Positions 24,593-34,685 of a DNA stretch of 64,000 bases are shown piece by piece (the first letter of the stretch is position 1; each line of letters begins with the position of its first letter). The DNA lies in contig CAJULQ010000001.1 in NCBI GenBank assembly GCA_910587595.1, forward strand, positions 372,001 to 436,000, given 5' to 3'. This stretch comes from an uncultured Christensenellaceae bacterium. GTDB lineage: Bacteria > Bacillota > Clostridia > Christensenellales > Pumilibacteraceae. The notes beneath the pieces were generated by a model. The model was not told where the DNA came from. It did no database searches and worked only from the letters and a program-made list of their open reading frames with translations. Position numbers and translations under genes: made by a program.

Positions 24593-26596
24593 TTAGGCTT
24601 GGGCGATCTTGTCGTTGCCTATGATCAGTTTTTTGCGTAAGCGGATATCCGCGCTGCTTGCGCCCACGAGGATCTCATACACGCCGTCGGTGATCTTCCA
24701 CGCGCTCTCGGATTCCGACCAATGCGCAAACGCCGAGCCGTTGAGCGTGCGTTTGACCGTCGTCTTTTCTCCCGCCGCGATCTTTACTTTGCCGAACGCT
24801 TTCAACTCTTTATACGGGCGATAAACGAGCGGCGCCGCCTCGCGCACGTACACTTGGAACACCTCTTGCCCGTCGGTTTGCGACGTGTTGGCGATCGTGA
24901 AAGATACTTCCACCCTGTCGCCGCTCGGCTTTAATTGCATATCGCCGTATTCGAACCGCGCATAACTCAAGCCGTGGCCGAAAGGAAAGAGCACGTCTTT
25001 TTCGTGGCGATCGAAATAGCGATAGCCTACGTCTAACCCCTCGGTGTAGCGCGTTACGCGCGTGTCCATATAGGTGTTGGCGGCGGGCACTTTATCAATG
25101 CTTACCGCAAAGGTTTCGGACAGCTTGCCGCTCGGATTGACTTTGCCCGTTAAGATATCGGCCAAAGCCGCGCCGCCGTTCTCGCCGCAAAAACCGGCAA
25201 ACACCACCGCGCGCACTTTATCGATCCAAGCCGACATATCGATGGCCGCGCCCGCAAACACCACCGCCACGATATTGGGATTTACGGCGGCAAGGTCGGC
25301 AATGGCGCGTTCTTGCGCCGCAGGCAATCGCATGTCCGAACGGTCGGCGCTCTCGTATTCCATGGGCGCGCCCGTACCCACGCACACTACCGCCGCGTCG
25401 GCGCTCGCCGCATAGTATAAGCCTTTATCGGGATCGGCGCCAAATGCGCCGTGTCCCACTACGTTGCCGTACATAAACATTTTTTCATACGTGGCGGGCG
25501 CGCCCAATCGCTCGGCAAGCAACGCGGACAGATCGAATCCTTTCCCCAGCCACTCCACGCGCGAACTGCCGCCGCCCGCCACCATGTCGGCCTCCGGCAC
25601 GGCATAGCAACCGCTCACGGCCACGCGCGCGCCGTGCGCCAACGGCAAGATACCGTCGTTTTTCAAAAGCACCATGCTTTCTTGGGCAATGCGACGCGCC
25701 GCTTGCAGGCGCGTTTCCGTTTTGGTCTTGGCTTTTTTGCCCTTGCGCATTTGCTCGCAAGTATACGCTAAGCGCAACACGCGGGCGGCGCAAGCATCCA
25801 ACTCTCGGTCGGAAAGCATGCCCGCCTTATAGTCGGCCACCAACTTTTCGTAGTTTTGCCCGTTGAACGGAAACTCGATATCTATGCCCGCTTTGGCCGC
25901 GCGGGTGCGGTCGCGCACCGAGTCCCAATCGGAATACACCGCGCCGTCAAACCCGAATTCGTTGCGCAATACATCCAATCCTTTTTTGTATTCCGAGCCG
26001 TACGTGCCGTTTATGCGGTTATACGAGCACATGGCCGACACGGGCTTGGCCTCGCACGCGATCTCGAACGGTTTATAGTAGATCTCGCGCAACGTTCTTT
26101 CGTCCACTTCGCTCGATTGGTGAAAACGGTTGTATTCCAAGTTATTGCAACAAAAATGTTTCAAGCAAGCGCCCACGCCGTTGGTTTGCAGTCCCTCTAT
26201 ATACGCCTTGGCTAATGTGCCCGCCAAAAAGGGATCTTCCGAAAAATATTCGAAGTTGCGGCCGTTGAGCGGGTGGCGTTTAATGTTCACGCCGGGAGCC
26301 AACAAAATGTCTACGTTGCGCTCGATGCAATCGTCGGCCAGACACGCGCCCATTTCGCGTGCGCATTCTTCGCTCCACGTATTGGCCAGCGATTGCACGC
26401 TCGGATACGCCACGGCGGGCACCGTGATCTTTTCGCCCTTTACGTCGGTGCGTTCGGCGCGCAACCCCGCGGGGCCGTCCGACACGCACACCGTGGGCAG
26501 TCGTCCGCCCAAGTCAACGGTATACCAAAATCCTTCGGCGCAAATGAGCCGCAATTTTTCTTCGGTCGTCAGCTCGCTTACGGTTATTTGTTTCAT
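24593..26596 (-). CDS. Glycoside hydrolase family 3 (beta-glucosidase/xylosidase type), cytoplasmic
   Basis: 667 residues; AAGGAG before the start. GH3 N-terminal TIM barrel (1-280) with the substrate-binding stretch NVDILLAPGVNIKRHPLNGR, KHF at 146-148 and the nucleophile Asp223 in VYSDWDSV. The C-terminal alpha/beta sandwich spans about 300-540, with an FnIII-like domain at 570-650. No signal peptide, so it should hydrolyse imported beta-linked disaccharides or oligosaccharides in the cytoplasm. It is encoded 3 bases downstream of the SGNH hydrolase gene as the last gene of a three-gene unit starting at 28856. Confidence 0.92.
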   Translation of the reverse strand: MKQITVSELTTEEKLRLICAEGFWYTVDLGGRLPTVCVSDGPAGLRAERTDVKGEKITVPAVAYPSVQSLANTWSEECAREMGACLADDCIERNVDILLAPGVNIKRHPLNGRNFEYFSEDPFLAGTLAKAYIEGLQTNGVGACLKHFCCNNLEYNRFHQSSEVDERTLREIYYKPFEIACEAKPVSAMCSYNRINGTYGSEYKKGLDVLRNEFGFDGAVYSDWDSVRDRTRAAKAGIDIEFPFNGQNYEKLVADYKAGMLSDRELDACAARVLRLAYTCEQMRKGKKAKTKTETRLQAARRIAQESMVLLKNDGILPLAHGARVAVSGCYAVPEADMVAGGGSSRVEWLGKGFDLSALLAERLGAPATYEKMFMYGNVVGHGAFGADPDKGLYYAASADAAVVCVGTGAPMEYESADRSDMRLPAAQERAIADLAAVNPNIVAVVFAGAAIDMSAWIDKVRAVVFAGFCGENGGAALADILTGKVNPSGKLSETFAVSIDKVPAANTYMDTRVTRYTEGLDVGYRYFDRHEKDVLFPFGHGLSYARFEYGDMQLKPSGDRVEVSFTIANTSQTDGQEVFQVYVREAAPLVYRPYKELKAFGKVKIAAGEKTTVKRTLNGSAFAHWSESESAWKITDGVYEILVGASSADIRLRKKLIIGNDKIAQA

Positions 26597-26599
26597 TGT

Positions 26600-27295
26600 T
26601 TACACTCCTTTTTCCATCGCGGCGACCACGGCCGCATAGATCCGTTCGGCGATCGCACGCATGCCCTCATCGCTCGGATGAACGGCCACGCCCGCATGCT
26701 CGAACTTGCCGAGCGCCTTCATTTCTTCCCTTTCTCCCAGATCGTGCAACGGCGCGAAATCATAGCCGTTGCGTTCGGCCAACGCGCATACCGCCGTGTC
26801 GAACGGCTCGTATTGCCAAAACAGATCGGTAAGCACCACACGCGTGCTCTTGCTCGCAAAATACGCAATGGCCGTGCGGTAATGCAACATAAACTCTTGC
26901 GCGCGATCCATGAGCTTGGCGTTCTCGCCCAACCGCATCACCAAAATATCGGGTGCAAAATCGCGCGCCGCCGTGTATTTGGAAAACAGCGCGGCGTCGT
27001 TCCACGACTGTTCCCATTCGCTCACATTGACCAAGCCGTACGATACGCGGTGGCCGTCTTGCTCCAAAGCGCGCACCACGCGGTGCACGTAGTCGTTTTC
27101 GGCGGACGACGCCGCCATGCCCCAATCGCCGTGCCAACCTATCTGCGCCGCCGGTCCGTGGCGCGTGATGGAATTGCCCACAAACAAAATTTTGAGGTCG
27201 GCTTTGTCGCGCAAGCAAAACGCAATATTTTCGCTACCCGCCAATTGCCCCATAGCGGGCACGTCGTTTTTGATGAGATCGTCACACAGTTTCAT
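26600..27295 (-). CDS. SGNH/GDSL-type hydrolase (candidate carbohydrate esterase)
   Basis: 231 residues; the start at 27295 has GGGGGAAG upstream and lies 14 bases inside the preceding gene. Block I is ILFVGNSITRHG with the Ser nucleophile in the form GNSIT, block II-III lies near LVNVSEW and MRLGENAK, and the final His is probably in VAVHPSDEGM. No signal peptide, so it acts in the cytoplasm. Placed between a GH3 and an ADP-ribosylglycohydrolase-like gene, it may remove acetyl or other acyl groups from imported sugars. Confidence 0.75.
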   Translation of the reverse strand: MKLCDDLIKNDVPAMGQLAGSENIAFCLRDKADLKILFVGNSITRHGPAAQIGWHGDWGMAASSAENDYVHRVVRALEQDGHRVSYGLVNVSEWEQSWNDAALFSKYTAARDFAPDILVMRLGENAKLMDRAQEFMLHYRTAIAYFASKSTRVVLTDLFWQYEPFDTAVCALAERNGYDFAPLHDLGEREEMKALGKFEHAGVAVHPSDEGMRAIAERIYAAVVAAMEKGV

Positions 27296-28856
27296 GTTCT
27301 TCCCCCGCCGCCAAAAACGTGAGCGGCACATAGTTTTTTTCACCGCGGCCGTTGGCCGACAATTCCAGCGTGAGCGTGTAAGCGCCCTTATCTACGCACG
27401 CAGGCGCAAAAGACAACGTAAAGCTTTGCGTGTGTTCGCGCTTGCTGCCGTGCCAATGCTCCAACCCCAAACACCGTTCTTTGCCGCTTGCCGCCCAATC
27501 GGCGGGCAGACCCAAAACGCGCACCGTTACGAACTGCGGCAAATACAACTTGTTGCACACCGTTACGGTCAGCTTTTTTTCTCTGCCCGCGCGGATCTCG
27601 GCCAACCCTTCGTCAAACCGCACTTTGACCGTGTAGGGGCGGAAATGAAAGCGCGCCGTGTGCGGCTGTTCGGCCATAAGCGCGCGGCAGTCCTCTTGTT
27701 GGTAGGGGTAAAATTCCGTTTCGGAATAGGCCAAACTCTTGTTGGGCGTGATCTCGAACCCGCGCGCCGAAAACGTGCAAGCGTTGCCCGATACCACGGG
27801 GAACTGTTTTACCACGCGTTCGCAAAGCTCCGAAACGGTGGCGGGCACGTTGAGCAATAAATCGGGCCTAAGCGTGCACGTGGCGATCTTTTCGCTACAC
27901 CCTTTTTTCCATTTTTCGGGTAGTTTGTCCGCCCCGTTTATAATACCCAAAAGCGCGCCCAGCGTGCCCGCCGTGCAATCGGTATCCTCGCCGCAATCGG
28001 TGGCCAAACAAATGCTTTTGCCGAAATCGCCTTTGCCCCACAGCCAACCGATCAGCACGATGCCGATATGTGCGGGCGCATCGTATCCGTGTTGCGCTTT
28101 GGGAATATCGGGGTCGTGTTGTTGCACGGGGCACTGTTCGCACGCGGGCACTTGCTCGGTGCCTTGCCACTCTCCGCCGATCTCGCCGAAACTTGACGGG
28201 TACGCCGTGAGCAGTTTTTTACGCGCCGTTTGCCAACTGTCGCCCGCCGCGTAACTCGCGCGCACAAGATCCACCGCGCCGCGCGTGGCACAATCGGCGG
28301 GAATATAACTGCACCCTATGGCAAGCAGTTTATCGGTATCCGTTTCGAAAAACGCCGCGCTTTGCACGGCCGACGTAAACACCGCCGCATAAACGCCCTC
28401 GCCGCTGTGATCCACGCATGCGTCGTAATAGGCATAGTTCGCCGCCAAAGCGGGATTGCCGGCGGCCAAACACGCCCAGATCTCCGTGCGGATCCATGCG
28501 CCGTTGCTCTCGCGGTTTTCGTTGCGCATATGCCCCGAAAGCGGCGGCACGATGCCCATGGCATAGTTGTTTTTGCCCGTGCCGTATTCGCTGATCACCG
28601 CGCTCACATAGTTTTCCCAATATTCGCAAAGCACGTGACTGTCGATATTCTTGCCCTCGTGCTCTACGGCCGACAGCCACACAAGTTGCAGGTCGAGATC
28701 GTCGTTGGGCACGGGCGTGGACACGTCTTGCATAAAAAAGTCGATGTTATACACCCCGCGCCAGCATTCGAACGGCGCGCCCAACGTGCCGCCGATGTTC
28801 TTGCCGAGGAAACAGCCTTTCACTTTGTTTTTATATTCTTTGTAACATAACGTCAT
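27282..28856 (-). CDS. ADP-ribosylglycohydrolase-family protein with C-terminal beta-sandwich
   Basis: 524 residues from the ATG at 28856. Residues 1-365 match the ADP-ribosylglycohydrolase fold: KVKGCFLGKNIGGTLGAPFE at the N-terminus, the metal-binding PNDDLDLQL, and CGEDTDCTAGTLGALLG. The C-terminal 150 residues form a beta-sandwich not found in DraG-type enzymes. The sugar-operon setting suggests a glycoside or nucleoside substrate rather than an ADP-ribosylated protein. No Shine-Dalgarno sequence precedes the start, and the predicted promoter places the transcript start at the ATG. Confidence 0.7.
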   Translation of the reverse strand: MTLCYKEYKNKVKGCFLGKNIGGTLGAPFECWRGVYNIDFFMQDVSTPVPNDDLDLQLVWLSAVEHEGKNIDSHVLCEYWENYVSAVISEYGTGKNNYAMGIVPPLSGHMRNENRESNGAWIRTEIWACLAAGNPALAANYAYYDACVDHSGEGVYAAVFTSAVQSAAFFETDTDKLLAIGCSYIPADCATRGAVDLVRASYAAGDSWQTARKKLLTAYPSSFGEIGGEWQGTEQVPACEQCPVQQHDPDIPKAQHGYDAPAHIGIVLIGWLWGKGDFGKSICLATDCGEDTDCTAGTLGALLGIINGADKLPEKWKKGCSEKIATCTLRPDLLLNVPATVSELCERVVKQFPVVSGNACTFSARGFEITPNKSLAYSETEFYPYQQEDCRALMAEQPHTARFHFRPYTVKVRFDEGLAEIRAGREKKLTVTVCNKLYLPQFVTVRVLGLPADWAASGKERCLGLEHWHGSKREHTQSFTLSFAPACVDKGAYTLTLELSANGRGEKNYVPLTFLAAGEEHETV

Positions 28857-28863
28857 AGTTTTT

Positions 28864-28892
28864 ATTATTCCATTTTTATGTAGAGATGTCAA
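28864..28892 (-). promoter_or_regulatory. Promoter of ADPRG-SGNH-GH3 unit, leaderless geometry
   Basis: Minus strand TTGACA (28887-28892), 17-base spacer, AATAAT (28864-28869). Expected start 28856-28857, the A of the ATG. Confidence 0.6.
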
Positions 28893-28905
28893 ACAAATCT
28901 TGCAT

Positions 28906-28939
28906 AAAGTCCCCGAAAGACGATACTTTCGGGGACTTT
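28906..28939 (-). terminator. Terminator of sugar operon 2
   Basis: Perfect 14-base stem (28906-28919 with 28926-28939), loop ACGATA, directly after the giant lipoprotein gene. The T-run is interrupted, but the stem is very stable. Confidence 0.75.
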
Positions 28940-28960
28940 GCAGACCGAAAAGCGTTTACA

Positions 28961-31900
28961 TTATTTCACGCCGTACAATGATGTAAAGTACAGTGTGATC
29001 CCTTTTGCATTAGAGGCGCTGTAAATAAACCGCCACGAATTATCCCCGCTTGCAAACGGGCTGACGTTATCTACGCCGGTAAGGCCGCTCGTGGAAGGTG
29101 TGATCTCCACCTTGACCCATTCGCCTTTCACCGGCGCAACGTTTCTGCACCAATGCGAACCGAGCATGCAAGAACCAACCTCATCGTTCGTATACACATA
29201 GAAGTATACTTTGCTGAATGAACTGATGTCCGCAATCAGTTTGATCTTGTTTGCCGTGAATGCGATTTCGCCGTCGTCACGCGTCCCCGTTACTTTCAAC
29301 ACGGTCTTATCTACGATGCCTGCATCGTCGCCGGTGTACTCCATATCCGTAGCCACTTCCATCGCGCCCGCATATGCATACGCCGTAGGCGCAATGTTCA
29401 CGTCGTTCACCTGATTGGAAGCATACCGCCCCACGCGCACGGACGAGATCCATACATGCGCGCCCGTCACGTTGTTTTGCGAAGATGTCGAAGCGTTCCA
29501 ACTACCCATAAAACGCATCATATATCTGCCGTTTTCGATCGTTGTGTTCGTCTTATCACGCAAGTTGATACGCACCAACGTCCAAGCGTCTTTGGCAATG
29601 TTCGTATCTCCGTACCAGTACGCGCCCGTCTGCACGTTTTCGCTGTCCGTGTAAGCCCAATACTCGACAAAGTCGTAGCCCTCGTAGTTAAATGCGCACA
29701 ACCGAAGCACCGTGTCGTTTGCGTTCAACGTGATTTTCACCGAGCCGTTATCGCTTCCGTGTTTCACCGTTGTATCGTACTCGGTGGTGCATTTATCCGC
29801 ATTAGACGCCTTTGCGCCCGTTTCGTCGGCAGCCAACACCAAGTTGCCTTGGCGTTGCATGGCCACCGTAACAGCCGACCGCACGTCGCCCACCGCATAG
29901 GTCACGGTCAGCTCGATCGCGCCTATGTAAGAAACGGTTATTTTGCCTTCGGTCACCGCATACGAATTGCCCGCGCTGTCTTTCACCGATAGCACTTCGG
30001 CGTTGCTCACCGTGTTGCCGTGTCCGTCTTTTACCGTTGCTTTAGGCAAAGTATACACGCCGTCGGCGCCCAACACCACTTTATCGTCGTGTTCCGCCAC
30101 TTCTATCTGCCGCACGGCGGCAAGGTAAGCGTCCACTTTGTCTTGGCCGTACACATAGCGGTAGCTGAACGAATTTTTGTCTTTCGTCCAAACGTCGCCC
30201 TCGTTATTCCAACTGTTTATCGCGCAACCGCCCATGCCGAACTTGTTGTCGGCGGCGCCGAAATCAAAGGTGAATTTGCCGAGGATCTCGCCTTCGAACA
30301 GTAGCGTATAGGTATTGCCCTTACGCACGCACACAACGGAAACCTCGTTTTGCGTGTTGCATGCGTTCAAGATCTTTTCCTTCTGCGCGGCAGTAAGTTC
30401 GAGAATGCTCGTTTCCCACGTCATGCGTAAGATCTGCATGCCGACGTCCTTATGCACGCGCATTTGGATAAAGCGTTCGCTACCCACCGCAAAATCGAAG
30501 ATATACCAAGCACTGCCGAGCGGCGTGGGATATTTGACGGTTGCCTCTATCACCCAATTATCCGCGGCGCCCGCGTACGTTCCGCTGTAGGTATAGATTG
30601 GCGAATAGGTGTAGTCGTACACATGGCTGTCCGTATCGGCGCCCCAACTCATATCGTCGGCATTCGACGCCGTGGCCGCGCCTACGGTTGCGTCGGCCGT
30701 GGGCACAAAGGTATCCGTGTGCATTTTTTGTCCGTTGAGCGTGAAACAATCGAAGAATTTGCCCGCGCCGGGATTGCCCATATACGTTACGGTAACCGCT
30801 TCGCCCACGGGTACTTTCACTTCGCCGTTCTTACCGTTTATGCGCACGCCGTCTTGCAACGTGATGGTCACGGCATCCACAAACACGGCTTTTACGGTGT
30901 GTTCGTTCTTGGTGGCCATAAAGCTGTTCCAGTTGCCCGCTTTGCGCACGCCGTCCACTTCATAGTAAGCAAAGATCTTGCCTTGGGGCGCGGTAGCGGG
31001 CGTGAGTTGCACCTCGTCGCCTAAATACACGGTATCGGCGTTCAAGATGACCGAATCGTCCAACACGGTGATCTTGCTGATAAACTTAGAAAGCACAAGT
31101 TCGGTTTTATCTTCGCCGCTCACCGCTTTCACGTTCGCCACCGTTACGGGCACGGCGTCCGGTTGGGTCTTGAATGCGTCGTTGCGATAGCCGTAGCCGA
31201 AATCGTCGGTAAACGTAAATCCGTCTAAATTGGTACGGCCGATCAAAATGTTGTTCACAAACACGCGAACGTCATGCCCGCGGCGCATGACCATAACTTT
31301 TACGGGTGATTGCGCGCTCGCGTTCTTAAAGATAGCCGCCGTGCTTGCGTCGAACCGCGCCAATTCTTCGCCCCACGTGCTGCCGCCCTTGTAATACCAC
31401 TTACATCCGTTGAAATCGTTGCCTATATAGATCTCGACGGTGTGCATATCGCCCACGGCAAAGCTCAAATTGAACTTACAGTTGCCGCTCGCATTCTCGT
31501 TGTATCCGCCCACTACATCCAATTCGATCGCCCAATAATCGTAGCGACCCGCGTAATTTATGGATACGCCGTTGTCATTGCGCCACTGCGCTTGCCCCAC
31601 GGTGTGCTCGAACCAATTGCCCCAAGTCATGTTGTCTGCGGTAAGCTCGTTCTCCGCATACACCGCCGCCACCGTGTGCGCATCTTTGTTGGGAATAAAC
31701 GTGTCGCCCGGCAATACTTTGCCGTCTACCGTATAGTGGCTGATCGCTTTGCCCTCTTGCTCTACGGCGGAAAGCTCCACGCTGTCGCCGATATAGTGCT
31801 TGTTGCCGCCGATGATCACGTTGTCGTCTGCCGCCGTAAGGGTGGTAGGCTCTTTGGGCACACCCACCATTTCGGTGAAGTAGAACGTGCCGTTCGGTAT

Positions 31901-33070
31901 AACTTTTTCTTTCCAATCGAACACCATGCGGATCTGCGAGCCGGTAATGTCGCTTGCGCTCACCTGCTTTTCGTTTTGATCCACATTGTTGCCCCAATTG
32001 TTGACCGACCAAGTCACTTTGGTCCACGTCTTGTTCTTTACCGCGGTGTCGTTCCACCAAGTGGATCCCACCACCACTTGGTCCGAAGTGGCGATCACTT
32101 GGTCTTTTTGTTCGCCTTGGCCGTACGTCGGAAACTTGTTGTCGCCGTCGTAATACACCCACAAGCTCAGTTCGGAGAAATTGCGCACATCCGATACGGC
32201 GGGCACGTCCATGATGACGTATCCCTCGTTGTGATGCGTTTCGGTTTGCCCGTCGAACGAAACGGCGAAGTATCCCGTTTCTTCGTTATCGTTAAAACAA
32301 ACGGGAATATTTTTAGTTTGCGCATCGGCGCGGCTGACAAACTCGCCCGTATATTTGCGCGCTTCGCGCATCTTCATTTGGCGCGCGCCGAACGCTTCGC
32401 CGAAATACAGCACGGTGTTTTCTTTCAATGCCGCGGGGCCGTCCACGGTGCGCACGTATTCGTAGTCGTTGGCATTGCCCACCGCGTCTTCCACGTGAAT
32501 ACGAATGGCGTATTTCCCGTCTTTCTCCACCTTAAAGCGGTTGCCCGAAACATTTACTTGCGTTTCGGTTTTGTCGTCGGCAATATGAAACACCTTAGCC
32601 CAACACTTGGTGCGGTCGGGATCGCCCGAAAGCGTGTAGTCGGGCATGGAATACGAATTGCCTTTGATATAAAACGACGGCAACTTGCTCGCATCGTAGT
32701 GCACTTTGGGCGCGGTACGGTCGGCAAAATCGATTTTTACGGTGGCGTCTTTCACCTTTTTGCTGTCGGCCGTATACACAAAAGAGTATGTGCCCGCTTT
32801 ATTCACCGTTACCGAATCGTTTGTTATATCTACCGATTGCCCGTTATGGTCTTTTACCGATTTTAAGCGCACGGTGTAGCCGTACAGCACGGCGCCGTTT
32901 TTATCCACCACTTCGTAGTCGGGCGACATATACACGCCCAACTCCGCTTCCAGCGTTTGGGGTGCGTCTATGCGCCCCACTTTTTCGGCGCCGCAAGCGG
33001 CAAACACAAGGCTCGCCGCCACCATCACCGCCGCCAAAAGCAACAGTATGTTGCGTTTTAACGATTTCAT
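28961..33070 (-). CDS. Giant surface lipoprotein with repeated InlB-like and lectin-like domains
   Basis: 1369 residues; AAGGAGG upstream. The signal peptide ends in VFAACGA. An N-terminal Ig-like region (30-210) precedes a beta-sandwich (230-415). Then come alternating units of a short InlB-type repeat (ISHYTVDGKVLPGDTFIP, FAYYEVDGVRKAGNWNSF, FDCFTLNGQKMHTDTFVP) and a laminin-G/CBM-like domain opening with DNMTWGNW or DDMSWGAD, and two further C-terminal sandwiches. No catalytic residues are recognised, so a glycan-capturing scaffold is likely. Last gene of sugar operon 2; comparable in role, not in sequence, to the protein at 447-4172. Confidence 0.7.
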   Translation of the reverse strand: MKSLKRNILLLLAAVMVAASLVFAACGAEKVGRIDAPQTLEAELGVYMSPDYEVVDKNGAVLYGYTVRLKSVKDHNGQSVDITNDSVTVNKAGTYSFVYTADSKKVKDATVKIDFADRTAPKVHYDASKLPSFYIKGNSYSMPDYTLSGDPDRTKCWAKVFHIADDKTETQVNVSGNRFKVEKDGKYAIRIHVEDAVGNANDYEYVRTVDGPAALKENTVLYFGEAFGARQMKMREARKYTGEFVSRADAQTKNIPVCFNDNEETGYFAVSFDGQTETHHNEGYVIMDVPAVSDVRNFSELSLWVYYDGDNKFPTYGQGEQKDQVIATSDQVVVGSTWWNDTAVKNKTWTKVTWSVNNWGNNVDQNEKQVSASDITGSQIRMVFDWKEKVIPNGTFYFTEMVGVPKEPTTLTAADDNVIIGGNKHYIGDSVELSAVEQEGKAISHYTVDGKVLPGDTFIPNKDAHTVAAVYAENELTADNMTWGNWFEHTVGQAQWRNDNGVSINYAGRYDYWAIELDVVGGYNENASGNCKFNLSFAVGDMHTVEIYIGNDFNGCKWYYKGGSTWGEELARFDASTAAIFKNASAQSPVKVMVMRRGHDVRVFVNNILIGRTNLDGFTFTDDFGYGYRNDAFKTQPDAVPVTVANVKAVSGEDKTELVLSKFISKITVLDDSVILNADTVYLGDEVQLTPATAPQGKIFAYYEVDGVRKAGNWNSFMATKNEHTVKAVFVDAVTITLQDGVRINGKNGEVKVPVGEAVTVTYMGNPGAGKFFDCFTLNGQKMHTDTFVPTADATVGAATASNADDMSWGADTDSHVYDYTYSPIYTYSGTYAGAADNWVIEATVKYPTPLGSAWYIFDFAVGSERFIQMRVHKDVGMQILRMTWETSILELTAAQKEKILNACNTQNEVSVVCVRKGNTYTLLFEGEILGKFTFDFGAADNKFGMGGCAINSWNNEGDVWTKDKNSFSYRYVYGQDKVDAYLAAVRQIEVAEHDDKVVLGADGVYTLPKATVKDGHGNTVSNAEVLSVKDSAGNSYAVTEGKITVSYIGAIELTVTYAVGDVRSAVTVAMQRQGNLVLAADETGAKASNADKCTTEYDTTVKHGSDNGSVKITLNANDTVLRLCAFNYEGYDFVEYWAYTDSENVQTGAYWYGDTNIAKDAWTLVRINLRDKTNTTIENGRYMMRFMGSWNASTSSQNNVTGAHVWISSVRVGRYASNQVNDVNIAPTAYAYAGAMEVATDMEYTGDDAGIVDKTVLKVTGTRDDGEIAFTANKIKLIADISSFSKVYFYVYTNDEVGSCMLGSHWCRNVAPVKGEWVKVEITPSTSGLTGVDNVSPFASGDNSWRFIYSASNAKGITLYFTSLYGVK

Positions 33071-33093
33071 CTTCTCTCATCTCCTCCTTACGC

Positions 33094-34662
33094 TTACGCC
33101 TTTTGCAACGGCTTTGTTATGATATCCCATGTACTATCCAATTCGGTTTTGCACTTATCGAGTATAGATTGCGCCGAACTGCCCGTATACAAATCCTCAT
33201 CGGGATGACCCAAGCTGGGCAGATCGGATAAACCGCCGCGATACGCCGCGGGCGAAGAGTTGTGCGGGAACACCGCCACCATATCGGCGCCGAAGTTTGT
33301 CAAACGCGTGCGCACAAAGTCACTCACTTGCACCGATTCGTCTTGCAACACATCATATCCCGTGGGCATGGCAATGCCGTGCAAAGACGTGGCATAGATC
33401 CGTTGCGCCGCATCCGAATACAAATAAATCAAGAAATCTTTGGCCATTTTCTTTTTGTTCTCGGGGCGATACGCAGGAATGGCAATGGGATAGTTGGGCG
33501 TTGCCGTGTAGCCCATCAACCGCGCCGTGCGCACCTCGGCAAAATCGCTTTCGCTCAAACCGGGCACGTCGGTCACTTCGGCCGCGCTCACAGCGCCGTT
33601 ATCCACCGCTTCCACGATCTTCACAAGGTTTGCCTCACTTGCCACGGTGGAAAGTTTACCGGCCAAATTGCTGATCACGGGCGTACGCATCATGCCTATG
33701 TTTTGCGGGTTGGCCATAAGCCATGCCGTCATTTCTTGCTCCAACCAATCGCCGTTCACCATGAATGCCACTTTAGACTTATCGTCGTCGAATCCGGCGC
33801 CCAAGAATGCGCGTTGCGCGTTGGTAAAGCTCATTTCCCTACCGTATTGGTGCGAATAACCGTTGCGCTTGGATAAGAACTTACCGAGCGTGTCGAGTGC
33901 GATTTTGCGACCGGGCAGATCGTTGATGGCTTTGCTCACTTCCCATTCGCCCGTTTGCTCGTTTTGCACTTCGCATTTATAATAGTGACTGAATCTTTCC
34001 ATGCCGTCGTACTGCGCCCACCAAACAAGACCGAGATAGTCCCAATAGTAGTTGATGCCCGTGCTGATCGAAAAAGCAGTATACCCTTTCTTTTTCAGAT
34101 CGTTCGACAGCGTTTCCAACTCTTTGGTGGTGCGCGGCAACGTCCAATTGCCCGCTCCGAACGCTTCATTTAGCGTATCGGCGTTGTAGCAAAGCGCCGA
34201 CACCGAGTTCATGCCCGGCAATTGATAGCGGTTGCCGTCTTTGCCCACAAAGTAATCGGCGAGCGATTTGTTCATGCGCTCTTTGATGGGTTTATCCGCG
34301 CCTTCGGGTATAGCGTCGTACACGTCGTTGAGATTTTCGAGCAAATTGCCGTCTTCCGAATCGTAAATGTTGAGTAGCGGCATAACGATATCGTTTGCCT
34401 CTTGTTTGGTTTTCAATAACGACTGTATGGAGCCGGCGCCGGTATAGTCGGGACTCCACTTTACGGTAATGCCCGTTTTGGCTTTATAGTCGGCGGATAT
34501 CTTATCCATATAGTCGCCGTCAAAACCGCCGGCCACGTAGTGAATGCTGATCGATCCGTTCCCGCTGTTTTTGTTGCCGAATACGCCGCCCTCGCCGCAC
34601 GCGGCCAAGCTACCCATTATAAAAACGGACAGCACACAACAAACAAACTTTTTGATTTTCAT
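33094..34662 (-). CDS. Sugar ABC transporter substrate-binding lipoprotein (operon 2)
   Basis: 522 residues; AAGGAG upstream. The signal peptide ends in LAACGEG. Family 1 solute-binding features: SISIHYVAGGFDGDYMDKIS near the N-terminus and KVAFMVNGDWLEQEM in the second lobe. Its size and the long second lobe suit oligosaccharide ligands. It is separated from the permease genes by the TIM-barrel lipoprotein gene, an unusual order, but all share one orientation and short gaps. Confidence 0.88.
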   Translation of the reverse strand: MKIKKFVCCVLSVFIMGSLAACGEGGVFGNKNSGNGSISIHYVAGGFDGDYMDKISADYKAKTGITVKWSPDYTGAGSIQSLLKTKQEANDIVMPLLNIYDSEDGNLLENLNDVYDAIPEGADKPIKERMNKSLADYFVGKDGNRYQLPGMNSVSALCYNADTLNEAFGAGNWTLPRTTKELETLSNDLKKKGYTAFSISTGINYYWDYLGLVWWAQYDGMERFSHYYKCEVQNEQTGEWEVSKAINDLPGRKIALDTLGKFLSKRNGYSHQYGREMSFTNAQRAFLGAGFDDDKSKVAFMVNGDWLEQEMTAWLMANPQNIGMMRTPVISNLAGKLSTVASEANLVKIVEAVDNGAVSAAEVTDVPGLSESDFAEVRTARLMGYTATPNYPIAIPAYRPENKKKMAKDFLIYLYSDAAQRIYATSLHGIAMPTGYDVLQDESVQVSDFVRTRLTNFGADMVAVFPHNSSPAAYRGGLSDLPSLGHPDEDLYTGSSAQSILDKCKTELDSTWDIITKPLQKA

Positions 34663-34685
34663 GATTTCTCGCTCCTTTTCCCAAC

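Noticed and set aside
26596..27322. Long plus-strand frames opposite GH3 and the SGNH hydrolase
   Set aside because: High-GC shadows of the minus-strand genes, rich in His and Arg, without ribosome binding sites.
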